A stretch of DNA of 64,000 nucleotides from Tumebacillus permanentifrigoris (GTDB taxonomy: Bacteria > Bacillota > Bacilli > Tumebacillales > Tumebacillaceae), in contig NZ_QGGL01000008.1 of the NCBI RefSeq assembly GCF_003148565.1, forward strand, positions 124,001-188,000. The letters are read 5' to 3'. Within the stretch, counting starts at the first letter, position 1; every line of letters begins with the position of its first letter. The position numbers and the translations under genes are program-made. Of the stretch, positions 1 through 8,716 are shown in pieces. The notes below the pieces were generated by a model. It was not told the DNA's origin, searched no databases, and saw nothing but the letters and a program-made list of their open reading frames with translations.

Positions 1-236
1 TAACCAATTGGGCCGAAGCGGACGGCGTCGTCACACTCAAACAAGAGGGCGGCCCGGATATCGTCGTACAGATGAACGAGCATGACAACAAAAAAGCGAT
101 GTGTGCAATCGCCATGCTCACCAACGTCAACGACGAAACGTTCAGCATCGAACGGCTGGTGCAGTTCTATTCCGGTCACCGTGACCTCGACAAAGCGTTT
201 GGTTGGGGATTGCGCTGGGTTGCAGGTTCGAAATAA
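1..236 (+). CDS. TerD family protein, C-terminal end (partial)
   Basis: The reading frame is open from the window edge and stops with TAA at 234-236. The visible 77 residues carry the hallmark end of TerD/CABP1 proteins: a beta-rich stretch with 'MCAIAMLTNVN', then 'VQFYSGHRDLDKAFGWGLRW' close to the C-terminus. TerD proteins are calcium-binding soluble proteins tied to tellurite resistance and envelope stress. It sits 24 bp upstream of terC, as in the Bacillus subtilis yceCDEF order, so co-transcription is likely. The N-terminal half lies outside the window. Confidence 0.9.
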   Translation, partial: TNWAEADGVVTLKQEGGPDIVVQMNEHDNKKAMCAIAMLTNVNDETFSIERLVQFYSGHRDLDKAFGWGLRWVAGSK

Positions 237-260
237 GTAACTTTTGGAGGATATCAGAGC

Positions 261-1007
261 ATGGATTGGATCACAAACTTTATACAAAGTGCCGGTGAAA
301 ACTACGGGCATTTCTTCTCGTGGGCAGATGTGACCGCGACGCTCTCCGATCCTGTCAGTTGGGGTGTCATCGCGAGTTTGATCTTGCTCGAAGGCTTGCT
401 GTCTGCTGACAATGCGCTGGTGCTGGCCGTCATGGTCAAGCATTTGCCGAAAAATCAGCAAAAGCGAGCGCTGTTCTACGGGATTCTCGGCGCGTATGTC
501 TTCCGATTCCTCGCGATTGGTCTCGGGACGTATCTGGTTTCCTTCACCGCTGTAAAAGTCGTGGGGGCTCTGTATCTCTTCTACATCGCCTACAAAGGAT
601 TGTTCGGCGGTGGCGAGGAAGAAGAGACGGAAAACAAAGGGTTCTCGTTCTGGAGAACGGTCCTGATGGTCGAACTGATGGACATCGCCTTCAGTATCGA
701 CAGCGTGGTCGCCGCGTTTGGGATCAGCAATGAAGTTTGGGTCTTGTTCCTCGGCGGTATCTTGGGCGTCCTCATGATGCGCGGCGTGGCACAAGTATTC
801 CTGAAGTTGCTGGACAAGTTCCCGGAACTTGAAAAAGCAGCCTTTCTCTTGATTGCGATCATCGCAGCCAAGATGTTGGTCGCCGTTTTCGGCATTCATG
901 TCCCGAACGTTGCGTTCTTTAGCGTCTTGGTGGCTGTGTTCCTGGGAACGATCCTCTACAGTGCGAACCGTAAAAAAAGTGAGACCGACAGTTCTTCTCA
1001 ACATTAA
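261..1007 (+). CDS. terC: TerC family integral membrane protein
   Basis: This 248-aa protein is almost wholly hydrophobic, with about seven membrane segments. It has the TerC signature acidic residues in membrane helices: 'LEGLLSADNALVLAV' near residue 43 and 'ELMDIAFSIDSVVAAFG' near residue 139. TerC proteins are linked to tellurite resistance and metal (Mn) handling at the membrane and work with TerD proteins. GGAGG at 246-250 sets the ATG at 261. A strong hairpin and T-run follow at 1022-1054, so transcription of terD-terC can end here before the biosynthetic genes. Confidence 0.95.
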   Translation: MDWITNFIQSAGENYGHFFSWADVTATLSDPVSWGVIASLILLEGLLSADNALVLAVMVKHLPKNQQKRALFYGILGAYVFRFLAIGLGTYLVSFTAVKVVGALYLFYIAYKGLFGGGEEEETENKGFSFWRTVLMVELMDIAFSIDSVVAAFGISNEVWVLFLGGILGVLMMRGVAQVFLKLLDKFPELEKAAFLLIAIIAAKMLVAVFGIHVPNVAFFSVLVAVFLGTILYSANRKKSETDSSSQH

Positions 1008-1021
1008 TTGACTCAATTGTG

Positions 1022-1054
1022 AATCCCTCTTGTTCTTCGAGGGATTATTTTTTT
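1022..1054 (+). terminator. Intrinsic terminator/attenuator after terC
   Basis: AATCCCTC (1022-1029) pairs perfectly with GAGGGATT (1039-1046) and is followed by a T-run. It lies between terC and the lyase gene, so it may attenuate expression of the downstream ter biosynthetic genes. Confidence 0.8.
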
Positions 1055-1090
1055 CATCATCATGTGCCCGTCAACAAGGGAGGACAGCCT

Positions 1091-2281
1091 GTGCGATACT
1101 TCGATTACTTGTCCCGAACGGAAGAGTTGGAGCGGTTCTATAAGCCTCCTGTTTCGTTTACCAATTCCTCCACCCGGGAGATCCTCTCCTATGCCGTGGG
1201 AGCCGCGCTCTATTCTCCTGCGACACGTACTACGATCGCAGATGATATCTGGAAGCGAAAACACCAAGGCTTGGTCTCGATGGTGCTAGACCTCGAGGAT
1301 GCGATCGGCGATCACGAAGTCGAACTGGCGGAAGCGACGCTCTTCGACCAAGTCGATCGCATCGCCCGCTATGTGCGGCAGGGCGTCATGCCGTCGAGCG
1401 ATGTACCCTTGCTTTTTATCCGTGTGCGCAACCCGGAGCAGGTGACACGGATGATCGAGAGCTTGGGCGAACACGTGATGTGGATCACGGGCTTTTTCTT
1501 CCCCAAGTTCACCCCGCACAACGGGTGGGACTATTTTCGCCGCCTCGATGACTACAATCTGCACAAAGCAGAGCGTGCGCCGGTGCTCTACGGTTCACCG
1601 ATTCTGGAAAGCGCCGAAGTCATCTATGCGGAACAGCGCATCGAGACGCTGATGGCCATTCGCGCAATCCTGCAGCACTTCCGAGCGTATGTGTTAACTG
1701 TGCGAATCGGTGCTACCGATTTTTCCAGCCTATTCGGGGTTCGTCGCAGCGTCGATCATACGATCTACGACATCCTCACCATTCGAAGTTGCATCGCAGA
1801 CATCCTCAATGTCATGGGGCGGGTTGAGGATCATTTTGTGATTTCTGGCCCAGTGTGGGAATATTTCTCCCATCACACGCCCTGCACAGATCGTCTCGAT
1901 GACCGGATTATCAGGATCGCTCGACAATATGGGGTACATCCGCACAGCTTGGCAGACTATGGACTGATCCGCGAAGTCCTGCTCGACAAGGAAAATGGGA
2001 TCGTCGGCAAGACCGTCATCCATCCTAGCCAGATCAAGATCGTGCAGTCGCTCTCGGCTGTGACCTACGAGGAATTTGTAGATGCCCGCGGGATCTTGGA
2101 ACCGAGAAACGGACTCTCAGGCGGCGTGGTGAAAAGTGAATATGCCAACAAAATGAACGAATTCAAGCCGCACATGAACTGGGCGAGACGAATTCTCACC
2201 AAAGCAAACGTATTCGGGGTGTTACATGAAAACCAACACATTCACTCATATCAACCAGAACCAAGTCAGGCATACGTATAA
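1091..2281 (+). CDS. HpcH/HpaI aldolase / CitE-like lyase of the ter biosynthetic cluster
   Basis: This is a TIM-barrel enzyme of the citrate-lyase beta/HpcH family. Visible motifs are 'VLDLEDAIGDHEV' (metal-binding acidic residues), 'FIRVRNPEQ' (substrate Arg) and 'GKTVIHPSQIKIV' near the end. The frame is open further upstream, but AAGGGAGG at 1076-1083 points to the GTG at 1091, giving 396 aa. It overlaps the next gene by 56 nt. CitE-like lyases of this type occur with PRTase, HAD and ATP-grasp genes in ter loci, where a nucleoside-like metabolite has been proposed. The substrate is unknown. Confidence 0.85.
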   Translation: MRYFDYLSRTEELERFYKPPVSFTNSSTREILSYAVGAALYSPATRTTIADDIWKRKHQGLVSMVLDLEDAIGDHEVELAEATLFDQVDRIARYVRQGVMPSSDVPLLFIRVRNPEQVTRMIESLGEHVMWITGFFFPKFTPHNGWDYFRRLDDYNLHKAERAPVLYGSPILESAEVIYAEQRIETLMAIRAILQHFRAYVLTVRIGATDFSSLFGVRRSVDHTIYDILTIRSCIADILNVMGRVEDHFVISGPVWEYFSHHTPCTDRLDDRIIRIARQYGVHPHSLADYGLIREVLLDKENGIVGKTVIHPSQIKIVQSLSAVTYEEFVDARGILEPRNGLSGGVVKSEYANKMNEFKPHMNWARRILTKANVFGVLHENQHIHSYQPEPSQAYV

Positions 2282-4718
2282 GATCCTCGGGGATCTCCAG
2301 ATCCACGTGACAGTGACGAACAACCCGTTCCAACTCCCGCTGGACACGCTGTTCTCGATGGCAGCACGGATGAACAAAAAACGTGCGTTTCTTTTTGTCA
2401 GCAAGGTATTAGGCAAACACATTCCGGTGCCCGCTCATGTTTCCTTGCTCAGCGGGGCGGCGTTGGCTCTGCTGTTCGATCAGGAAGTGAACGGGGTGCA
2501 ATCTCCGCTGTTTGCACAGGTGATCGCAGGGCTGGTCGATGCTCGTCAGGCCAAGTCTGCGTATGAGCAGTTGATGGCGGCCAAGTTGACCTTGCCGCGT
2601 CCTGTTACGTTCATCGGCTTTGCAGAGACGGCCACTGCGTTAGGGCACAGCATGTATGAAGTTTTCGAAGCAGGGGCTCAGTACGTTCACACCACCCGCG
2701 AGCTGCTCGTGGACTTCGAGTCCTACGTGAATTTTGAGGAGGAGCATTCGCACGCGATGGCACACCGTTGCTATGCGGACTATCCGGTGTCTGGTGACGA
2801 GACGATCGTGTTGGTCGATGACGAGATCACGACGGGAAAAACAGCGCTCAACATCATCCGCGACATGCATATCCAGCATCCACGACCGATATACTATGTC
2901 GCCTCTTTATTGGATTGGAGAACTCAAGAAGATCAACAGCGATTTGCCGATGTGGAGCAAGAGTTGGGCATCAAGATCAAAACCCTCTCCTTGATCAAGG
3001 GTGAATTGGAAGTGGAGGGGGGTCCTGTGCTCGACGTACAAGCGGGCCTCCCGAACACATCGCTGGCGACTCAACTTGAAGTTCTCGATCTCACGAATCA
3101 TTTTGCAACGGTGCAACGCACCTCTCAGGATAGTGCTGGAGTGCTCAATCCAGCACCCTACCTCCAGAGCACCGGGAGATTTGGCATCCAGTCGGCAGAG
3201 AATCCAGCACTGAGTGCCCAGATTACGCACGTAGCGGAACTGCTTCGCGCCAAGCGCAGCGGCGGAAACACGCTGTGTCTGGGGACAGGTGAGTTCATGT
3301 ACCTCCCGATGCGCATCGCGGCGGAGATGGGCGAGGATGTCTACTACCAATCGACGACCCGGAGCCCGATTCACCCGCATGAACAGCCTCCCTATGCCAT
3401 TCGCGATGCCCATTCCTTCCAAAGTCCTGATGATCCTGCCATCCTGAATTTCCTCTACAACACAACCTTGCAACCGTATGCGGATGTTTTCGTATTTTTC
3501 GAACGTTCTATGCCACCAGAACGGCTGGCTTCCTTGGTCGAAGTGCTCCAAAACATCGGGGTCCCGCGTGTGTACATGGTGTTTTTTGCAACGGTGTATG
3601 GGAAACCGATCCTGCCGCCGGAACGCATGGGGAGTTACGCGCCGGAGGATGTGGTGTTTTTGCTGAAAAATCTGCAGCACGTGCAGTTGGAGAAAGCGCT
3701 GGAGGAGCGCGAGGAAGCGATTCAGAGCGGGGTGCATTACTCAGAGATGTTGCCGGTGGAATACCAGCCGACGCCTGCGTACTTGCAACTGTTCCATGAG
3801 ACGTTGAAATTCTCCGCTGAAAAAGTCGCGCTGGCGACCGGGATCGTCGCGGAGTTGATTCTGCAAAAGCGCGGGCCAGAGGTCGTCTTGGTCTCACTGG
3901 CGCGTGCCGGCACTCCGATCGGGATCTTGATCAAGCGGTATCTTGCGCACGTGTACGGAATCACAGTGCCGCACTATAGCATCTCGATCATTCGCGGCAA
4001 GGGCATCGATGTGAATGCCTTGCGCTACATGTTACAAAACCATCCCAACGGACAACTCCAGTTCGTCGATGGCTGGACAGGCAAGGGCGCGATCCGCAAG
4101 GTATTGATCGAAGCCTGTGCGGAGTTTGCCAGCGCCTATGGGGTGTCGTTGAGCGATGATCTCGCCGTGCTCGCCGATCCGGGCTGTTGTTCGGATACTT
4201 ACGGAACTCGCGAGGATTTCCTCATTCCAAGCGCGTGCTTGAATTCGACCGTTTCCGGGCTGATGAGCCGGACGATTTTGCGCTCGGATCTGATCGGGCC
4301 GGATGATTTTCATGGTGCTAAGTATTACGAGGAATGGCTGTCGGAGGACGTCTCCAACCTGTTCATCGAGACGATTGCTCAGCACTTCCCGCACGTTGCT
4401 GACGAGGCGAAAAAGCGCGCCGAACGCCAAGCACAAGCGCTAGTCCCCCCGAATTGGCAAGGCTTGCAGGACATCCAACAGATCCAGCAACACTTCGGAA
4501 TTGCCGACATCAATCTCGTAAAACCGGGTGTAGGTGAAACCACACGCGTTTTGCTACGTAGAGTACCTTGGAAGATCCTCGTGGATCGGATGGACAACCC
4601 GAACTTACACCACATCCTGCTGCTGGCTGCTGACCGTCAAGTTCCGGTGGAAGTCTTCCCTGGGCTTACGTATTCCTGCTGTGGGTTGATCAAGCCGTTG
4701 AAAGGGGATACTCCATGA
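2226..4718 (+). CDS. Multi-domain PRTase - TRSP - PRTase-like - PELOTA protein
   Basis: This 830-aa protein joins several families that are often separate. Residues about 25-290 form a phosphoribosyltransferase with the PRPP motif VDDEITTGKT at 197-206. Residues about 310-490 are the TRSP domain, with its name-giving Thr-Arg-Ser-Pro at 378-381. Residues about 510-730 resemble the StiP/PRTase_3 family, with FVDGWTGKG at 613-621. Residues about 745-828 match the PELOTA RNA-binding-like domain. These families are known from ter gene neighbourhoods. The ATG lies inside the previous gene and has only a weak ribosome site, so translational coupling is likely. Confidence 0.88.
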   Translation: MKTNTFTHINQNQVRHTYKILGDLQIHVTVTNNPFQLPLDTLFSMAARMNKKRAFLFVSKVLGKHIPVPAHVSLLSGAALALLFDQEVNGVQSPLFAQVIAGLVDARQAKSAYEQLMAAKLTLPRPVTFIGFAETATALGHSMYEVFEAGAQYVHTTRELLVDFESYVNFEEEHSHAMAHRCYADYPVSGDETIVLVDDEITTGKTALNIIRDMHIQHPRPIYYVASLLDWRTQEDQQRFADVEQELGIKIKTLSLIKGELEVEGGPVLDVQAGLPNTSLATQLEVLDLTNHFATVQRTSQDSAGVLNPAPYLQSTGRFGIQSAENPALSAQITHVAELLRAKRSGGNTLCLGTGEFMYLPMRIAAEMGEDVYYQSTTRSPIHPHEQPPYAIRDAHSFQSPDDPAILNFLYNTTLQPYADVFVFFERSMPPERLASLVEVLQNIGVPRVYMVFFATVYGKPILPPERMGSYAPEDVVFLLKNLQHVQLEKALEEREEAIQSGVHYSEMLPVEYQPTPAYLQLFHETLKFSAEKVALATGIVAELILQKRGPEVVLVSLARAGTPIGILIKRYLAHVYGITVPHYSISIIRGKGIDVNALRYMLQNHPNGQLQFVDGWTGKGAIRKVLIEACAEFASAYGVSLSDDLAVLADPGCCSDTYGTREDFLIPSACLNSTVSGLMSRTILRSDLIGPDDFHGAKYYEEWLSEDVSNLFIETIAQHFPHVADEAKKRAERQAQALVPPNWQGLQDIQQIQQHFGIADINLVKPGVGETTRVLLRRVPWKILVDRMDNPNLHHILLLAADRQVPVEVFPGLTYSCCGLIKPLKGDTP

Positions 4719-5539
4719 TTTTTGCCAGCGATTTGGACCAGACCTTGATCTACTCGGCACGTTCGATGGGGACCGGGCACGCGGATTCGGACATCGTGCC
4801 CGCCGAACTCAAGGATGGCAAGGTGCTGTCCTACATGGCGATCGCGGCACTCGCCTTGCTGCGCGAAGTTGCCGACCAATTGATGTTCATCCCGGTGACG
4901 ACGCGAACGATTGCGCAGTACCAGCGCATCCATCTCTTTCAAGATGAGATTCGGCCCAAGTATGCGATCACCAGCAACGGTGGCAATCTGCTGATCGACG
5001 GAGTACCCGATCAGCAGTGGGCACAGGAGATGCACCGCAAAAAGGAGCAGACCTGTGCGCCGAGCGCGGAGGTCCTGCGACTTTTCCACGAGATCGCCAG
5101 CCCAGACTGGGTGATCGGGGAGCGCTTTTGTGACGAACTTTTTTTCGCCATCGTCATCAAGCGCGAAGCGATGCCGCTCGCGGCGGTGCTCGACTTGGCG
5201 GACCGACTGTCTGGCATGGGCTGGGAGACTTCGGTCCAAGGGCGCAAGGTCTATCTCGTGCCGAATGTGATCAACAAGCAGGCCGCCCTCGTACACATCC
5301 AAGAGCGTGAGGGGCGCACCGTCCTGCTCGCCTCTGGCGACTCCCTGCTGGATCGCTGTATGCTCGACCTCGCGCATACTGCTCTCGCCCCACGCCATGG
5401 CGAGTTGTATCGGGAACATCAGTCGCGTCAGAATGACTCCCCGTATGCATTTACAGAGGGTTCCGGGATTTTGGCAGCGGTGGAGATCGTGCAACAGGCC
5501 GTGAAGCTATTGGCGCAGAGAGAGGCGGGACAACGATGA
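4715..5539 (+). CDS. HAD superfamily hydrolase of the ter cluster
   Basis: The 274-aa protein starts in an ATGA overlap with the preceding gene. It has HAD motif I at residues 6-10 (DLDQT; nucleophile Asp6, general acid/base Asp8), a motif II-like 'PVTTRT' and motif IV 'SGDSLLD' near residue 208, with a cap insertion between them. It is probably a small-molecule phosphatase that dephosphorylates the product of the neighbouring PRTases. This is inferred from gene context; the sequence does not show the substrate. Confidence 0.88.
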   Translation: MIFASDLDQTLIYSARSMGTGHADSDIVPAELKDGKVLSYMAIAALALLREVADQLMFIPVTTRTIAQYQRIHLFQDEIRPKYAITSNGGNLLIDGVPDQQWAQEMHRKKEQTCAPSAEVLRLFHEIASPDWVIGERFCDELFFAIVIKREAMPLAAVLDLADRLSGMGWETSVQGRKVYLVPNVINKQAALVHIQEREGRTVLLASGDSLLDRCMLDLAHTALAPRHGELYREHQSRQNDSPYAFTEGSGILAAVEIVQQAVKLLAQREAGQR

Positions 5540-6564
5540 CGAACGTTTGGCTCAATCGCTGGTTTTCGGTGGCGTATCATTACACGAACTTGATTCGCAA
5601 CAACGAGGACGGCATGAAATTCACGATGTACGGAACGCATCCAGACCCCCGGCATATGTCGTTGCAGGCGTGTGACCACGCTGAAGTCGAACCGGCGTTG
5701 CCTGACGCAGACTATGTGGAGTTTTGCTTGGAGTTCTGTCAGCGCAACTCCATCGACGTCTTCATCCCACGGTTAAAAATGCTCCCGATCGCTGCACAGG
5801 TGCAACGCTTCGAATCGATCGGTACTCAAGTCATCGTCTGTCAGGACGTTCCCTTGCTCAAAAAGCTGATGGACAAGCATGAATTCTACGAATCGGTGCT
5901 CGAAACGGGCATCATGGAAATGCCAGACTACTACGTGGTCAACACGGTCGAACAGTTCCAATCCGCCTACGCGAAACTTGTGGAAAAAGGCCATAAAGTC
6001 TGCCTCAAACCGACCAATTCCGAAGGGGGTATGGGCTTTCGCGTGATTGACAACAACCGGGATCGCCTCCAAGACTTGTTTGGCGCGATCAATCGGTATG
6101 TGTCCTACGAGGAAGTTGTACGGCTGCTCTCCAGCGTCGAGCGATTTGATGATATGATGGTGATGGAGCTACTCGAGGGATATGAGTACAGCATCGATAG
6201 TTTAGCAAATTCGAACGGAGAACTGCTGGCGGCTGTACCGCGTCGCAAAGCAGGCGGGCGTTTGCGGTTGCTCGACCCTGTGCCGGAGTTACTTGCAATC
6301 GCCCAAAGGGTAGCTGAAACCTATCGCATCCCGTATAATTTTAATATTCAGGTCAAGTACAACCATGGGGTGCCCAAGCTGTTGGAGATCAACCCGCGGA
6401 TGTCGGGTGGACTGCATGTCTCCTGCTTGTCAGGCGTCAACTTCCCGTATCTCGCCGTGAAAAGCGCGCTGGGGATGGACGTGCCTGTACAAACGCCTCA
6501 CTACAACATACTCGCCAGTCATATCGAGCAGCCGATGCTGATGAAGGAGATGACGAACCCTTGA
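5536..6564 (+). CDS. ATP-grasp enzyme of the ter cluster
   Basis: This 342-aa protein overlaps the HAD gene by ATGA. An N-terminal pre-ATP-grasp fold is followed by the ATP-grasp core: 'CLKPTNSEGGMGFRV' (glycine-rich nucleotide loop, about 155-170), 'MVMELLEGYEYSID' and the metal-binding 'LEINPRMSGG' (about 287-296). ATP-grasp ligases couple a carboxylate to an amine or thiol. Here the likely substrate is the metabolite built by the neighbouring lyase, PRTase and HAD enzymes. That chain is inferred from the operon layout. Confidence 0.88.
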   Translation: MTNVWLNRWFSVAYHYTNLIRNNEDGMKFTMYGTHPDPRHMSLQACDHAEVEPALPDADYVEFCLEFCQRNSIDVFIPRLKMLPIAAQVQRFESIGTQVIVCQDVPLLKKLMDKHEFYESVLETGIMEMPDYYVVNTVEQFQSAYAKLVEKGHKVCLKPTNSEGGMGFRVIDNNRDRLQDLFGAINRYVSYEEVVRLLSSVERFDDMMVMELLEGYEYSIDSLANSNGELLAAVPRRKAGGRLRLLDPVPELLAIAQRVAETYRIPYNFNIQVKYNHGVPKLLEINPRMSGGLHVSCLSGVNFPYLAVKSALGMDVPVQTPHYNILASHIEQPMLMKEMTNP

Positions 6565-7217
6565 TCAAGAAAAAAGTACTACTCGGTACTGCTTCCGGGT
6601 ATCTCATCGCATTGGTGACGAGTCCGTTTCTTCCGGAAGTCTATTCTCTGCTGATTCCGTTTATCGGGATGGCAGTGGGCACAGTTTTACAAAAGCGTGC
6701 GCTCGCAGCGCCCAACATTCAAGAGAGCGTGCCAGACCCTCAACCTGCGGCACCGACCCCGTCGGCGGCTCCTGTACCGCCTCTAGCCCCGCAACCGATG
6801 GATACGGTCATCGACCCGGAGTTCGCACCTGTCATGGAATACTTAAGCGTCCTCGAAGACATGGTGATCTCCGAAGGACAGAAAAGCAATTTGGATGATG
6901 AGATCGTCGATCGTTCGCTGGCCTTGTTCTCTCGGATACAACATGTGGTTCCGCTCCTGCAAGAGCTGAACAATGGGGATCTCAATCATACGGTTCGTCG
7001 CTTGGTGCTCAAAGACCTCAATGGATTCATCACTCCCTTTTTGCGACTCAGCGGGGAGAACAAGAGCAAGAACCGCCGGACGTTGTTGAATGGGTTGAAG
7101 GACATCAACTCGAAGCTGACCACGATCCTCGAGCGGGTCGAGCACAAAGACCTGCTCGAATTGCAGACCAAGGCTGATCTGATCCATCGTCGTTACAACG
7201 ACACAGAAGGTTACTAA
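6561..7217 (+). CDS. Membrane-anchored helical protein paired with TelA
   Basis: The gene starts at TTG 6561, overlapping the stop of the ATP-grasp gene; AAGGAG at 6544-6549 supports this start. The 218-aa product has two close hydrophobic segments (about 5-20 and 25-42). A proline/alanine-rich linker follows (about 55-80), then a long helical domain with 'SKNRRTLLNGLKDINSKL' near residue 170. I do not recognise the family with certainty; the layout is reminiscent of the XpaC-like partners found beside TelA. It probably tethers the TelA-type helical protein to the membrane. Confidence 0.7.
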   Translation: MIKKKVLLGTASGYLIALVTSPFLPEVYSLLIPFIGMAVGTVLQKRALAAPNIQESVPDPQPAAPTPSAAPVPPLAPQPMDTVIDPEFAPVMEYLSVLEDMVISEGQKSNLDDEIVDRSLALFSRIQHVVPLLQELNNGDLNHTVRRLVLKDLNGFITPFLRLSGENKSKNRRTLLNGLKDINSKLTTILERVEHKDLLELQTKADLIHRRYNDTEGY

Positions 7218-7229
7218 GGAGGAGTTCCG

Positions 7230-8327
7230 ATGACTGCACAACCACTCCAACTACGCAAAGAAGATGAGCAAAAAGTCGTACACGAAGCCTCGCAATTGAT
7301 CCAAAAAGTGTCGACCACCGACACGCTGGCGTTGGACACGTTGATGGATGAGATCGGCAACCTCGGGATCAAGACCCAGGAAAAAGCCGGGCAGACGCTC
7401 CAGATGTTGGACAGGCCGGTCAACGACTTAATGTCTGGCAAGCGAGCCGATGTGTCGAACATGATCCTCAAACTTCGCGATGAGTGCGAAGACTTGCAAA
7501 ACAGCAAAAACGTCGGGATCTTCGGGAAGCTCCTGCGCAAAAGCCCGTTCAAAAACTACGTGTACAAGTACCAGACTGTCAAAACGAACATCAACGCCAT
7601 CCTGAACGGCCTGCGCGACGGCAAAGACACGTTGCAGGAGAACATCGCCTACATGCGACAACTCAAACGCACCTCGATGGAGGAGATCTACAACCTGCAG
7701 ACCAAGATCGCGTTTGGGATGAAGCTCAGCGAGTTATTCGATGTCGAGATCAACAAGCCGGAGAATGAAAATCGTCGTTCGCACTTGGAGCGCGGGCATC
7801 GCAAGGTCGTCTCGCGGATTCAATCGATGACGGAGATGATCATGCTCTACAACCAAGCGATTGCCGCGACCGATATCATCAATGACAACAACGACAAACT
7901 GATCGACTCGGTGAACAATGCGATCGACAAGACCGCGAACTTGATCACCGTATCCGCGATGATCGCGATGGCGATCGGGGATCAAGAGAAAGTGATCAAC
8001 GCCGTCAACGCCACCAACAAGACGTTGGAAGACCAATTCAAGGAAAACGCGCGCCTGTTGAAAACCACCACGGAGCGCACGACCGAATTGATGAGCAAAC
8101 CGGCGATGTCGCTCGACGCAGTCAACCAAGCGATCGGGGATCTGATGAGTGCGCTGGACATGTCGGAGCGTTCCAACCGCCAGATCATCGAAAGCTGCAA
8201 GGACTACACCACCAAGATGACCTCGATCAACCAGCAGTTGAACAACCGTCTGGGGCTGCAACAAAACCCGGCCCAACCGCAGATTCCCGAGCCGCAATCT
8301 AGCGCGATGACGAGCTTTTTGGAATAA
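7230..8327 (+). CDS. telA: TelA/KlaA family toxic-anion resistance protein
   Basis: The 365-aa protein is nearly all helical and coiled-coil. It has features of the TelA family (B. subtilis YceH/YaaN): 'VNDLMSGKRADVSNMILKLR' near residue 68 and 'ERGHRKVVSRIQSM' near residue 188. TelA proteins are cytoplasmic and linked to tellurite and other toxic-anion or envelope stress resistance; the mechanism is unknown. AAGGAGG upstream fixes the ATG. It is the last gene of the ter operon and is followed at once by a strong terminator. Confidence 0.93.
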   Translation: MTAQPLQLRKEDEQKVVHEASQLIQKVSTTDTLALDTLMDEIGNLGIKTQEKAGQTLQMLDRPVNDLMSGKRADVSNMILKLRDECEDLQNSKNVGIFGKLLRKSPFKNYVYKYQTVKTNINAILNGLRDGKDTLQENIAYMRQLKRTSMEEIYNLQTKIAFGMKLSELFDVEINKPENENRRSHLERGHRKVVSRIQSMTEMIMLYNQAIAATDIINDNNDKLIDSVNNAIDKTANLITVSAMIAMAIGDQEKVINAVNATNKTLEDQFKENARLLKTTTERTTELMSKPAMSLDAVNQAIGDLMSALDMSERSNRQIIESCKDYTTKMTSINQQLNNRLGLQQNPAQPQIPEPQSSAMTSFLE

Positions 8328-8353
8328 GACAGCCGACGAGGGCTGTCTTTTTT
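8328..8353 (+). terminator. Terminator of the ter operon
   Basis: GACAGCC (8328-8334) pairs with GGCTGTC (8341-8347), followed by TTTTTT. It begins directly after the telA stop codon. Confidence 0.92.
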
Positions 8354-8410
8354 GTTCTAGTGAAATGGCAGTGCATCATACCCTCAAGGGAAACACCATC
8401 ACGGTCAGAA

Positions 8411-8530
8411 ATGAGGCTGACAACAGTGATCTCAAGTCTCTTGTTGGGGGTTTTTCTCTTCTTGTCGATTTTGGTGTGCAGCTATGATCGGGCTGAGTCG
8501 ATTGCGAAATTGAACGATCGAGAGCGATAG
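8411..8530 (+). CDS. Possible 39-aa membrane peptide
   Basis: ATG at 8411 opens a 39-codon frame ending at TAG 8528-8530. Residues 5-23 are strongly hydrophobic (LLLGVFLFLSILVC), followed by a short charged tail, as in small single-pass membrane peptides. A terminator follows 13 bp later. Against it, no good ribosome binding site precedes the ATG. It resembles nothing I can name. Confidence 0.3.
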   Translation: MRLTTVISSLLLGVFLFLSILVCSYDRAESIAKLNDRER

Positions 8531-8543
8531 GCAAGCGAAAAAA

Positions 8544-8577
8544 GGGGAGTCGCGCGTAACGCGGCTCACCTTTTTTT
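8544..8577 (+). terminator. Intrinsic terminator in the 8.3-8.9 kb gap
   Basis: GGGGAGTCGCG pairs with CGCGGCTCACC with one bulge and one wobble, followed by seven Ts (8571-8577). It closes whatever small transcript runs through 8360-8540. Confidence 0.75.
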
Positions 8578-8616
8578 GTATGTTCTGATTTTTGATGAGG
8601 TATTTCTTAAAATATG

Positions 8617-8625
8617 TGGTACAAT
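8617..8625 (+). promoter_or_regulatory. Extended -10 promoter for the leader/MFS/TIR operon
   Basis: TGG-TACAAT is an extended -10 element about 30 bp upstream of the first leader ORF. No good -35 is visible at 17 bp, which fits a TGn-type promoter. Confidence 0.6.
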
Positions 8626-8656
8626 ATTAAAAAAAATCAGAAACCGAGGTGAATAA

Positions 8657-8716
8657 ATGAGATACAGTGCTGGTGATTTATTTACTCAACATGTGAATGT
8701 GAGATCTGGATCATGA
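8657..8716 (+). CDS. 19-aa leader peptide
   Basis: ATG at 8657 follows GAGGTG with a 5-nt spacer and an extended -10 promoter. The frame codes for MRYSAGDLFTQHVNVRSGS and stops at TGA 8714-8716. This stop overlaps the ATG of the next small ORF (ATGA). The good start signals and overlap suggest it is translated, perhaps as a regulatory leader for the exporter operon. Confidence 0.5.
   Translation: MRYSAGDLFTQHVNVRSGS

Noticed and set aside
2907-3737. 276-codon minus-strand frame inside the PRTase gene
   Set aside because: It is a shadow of a multi-domain protein with clear motifs on the plus strand.
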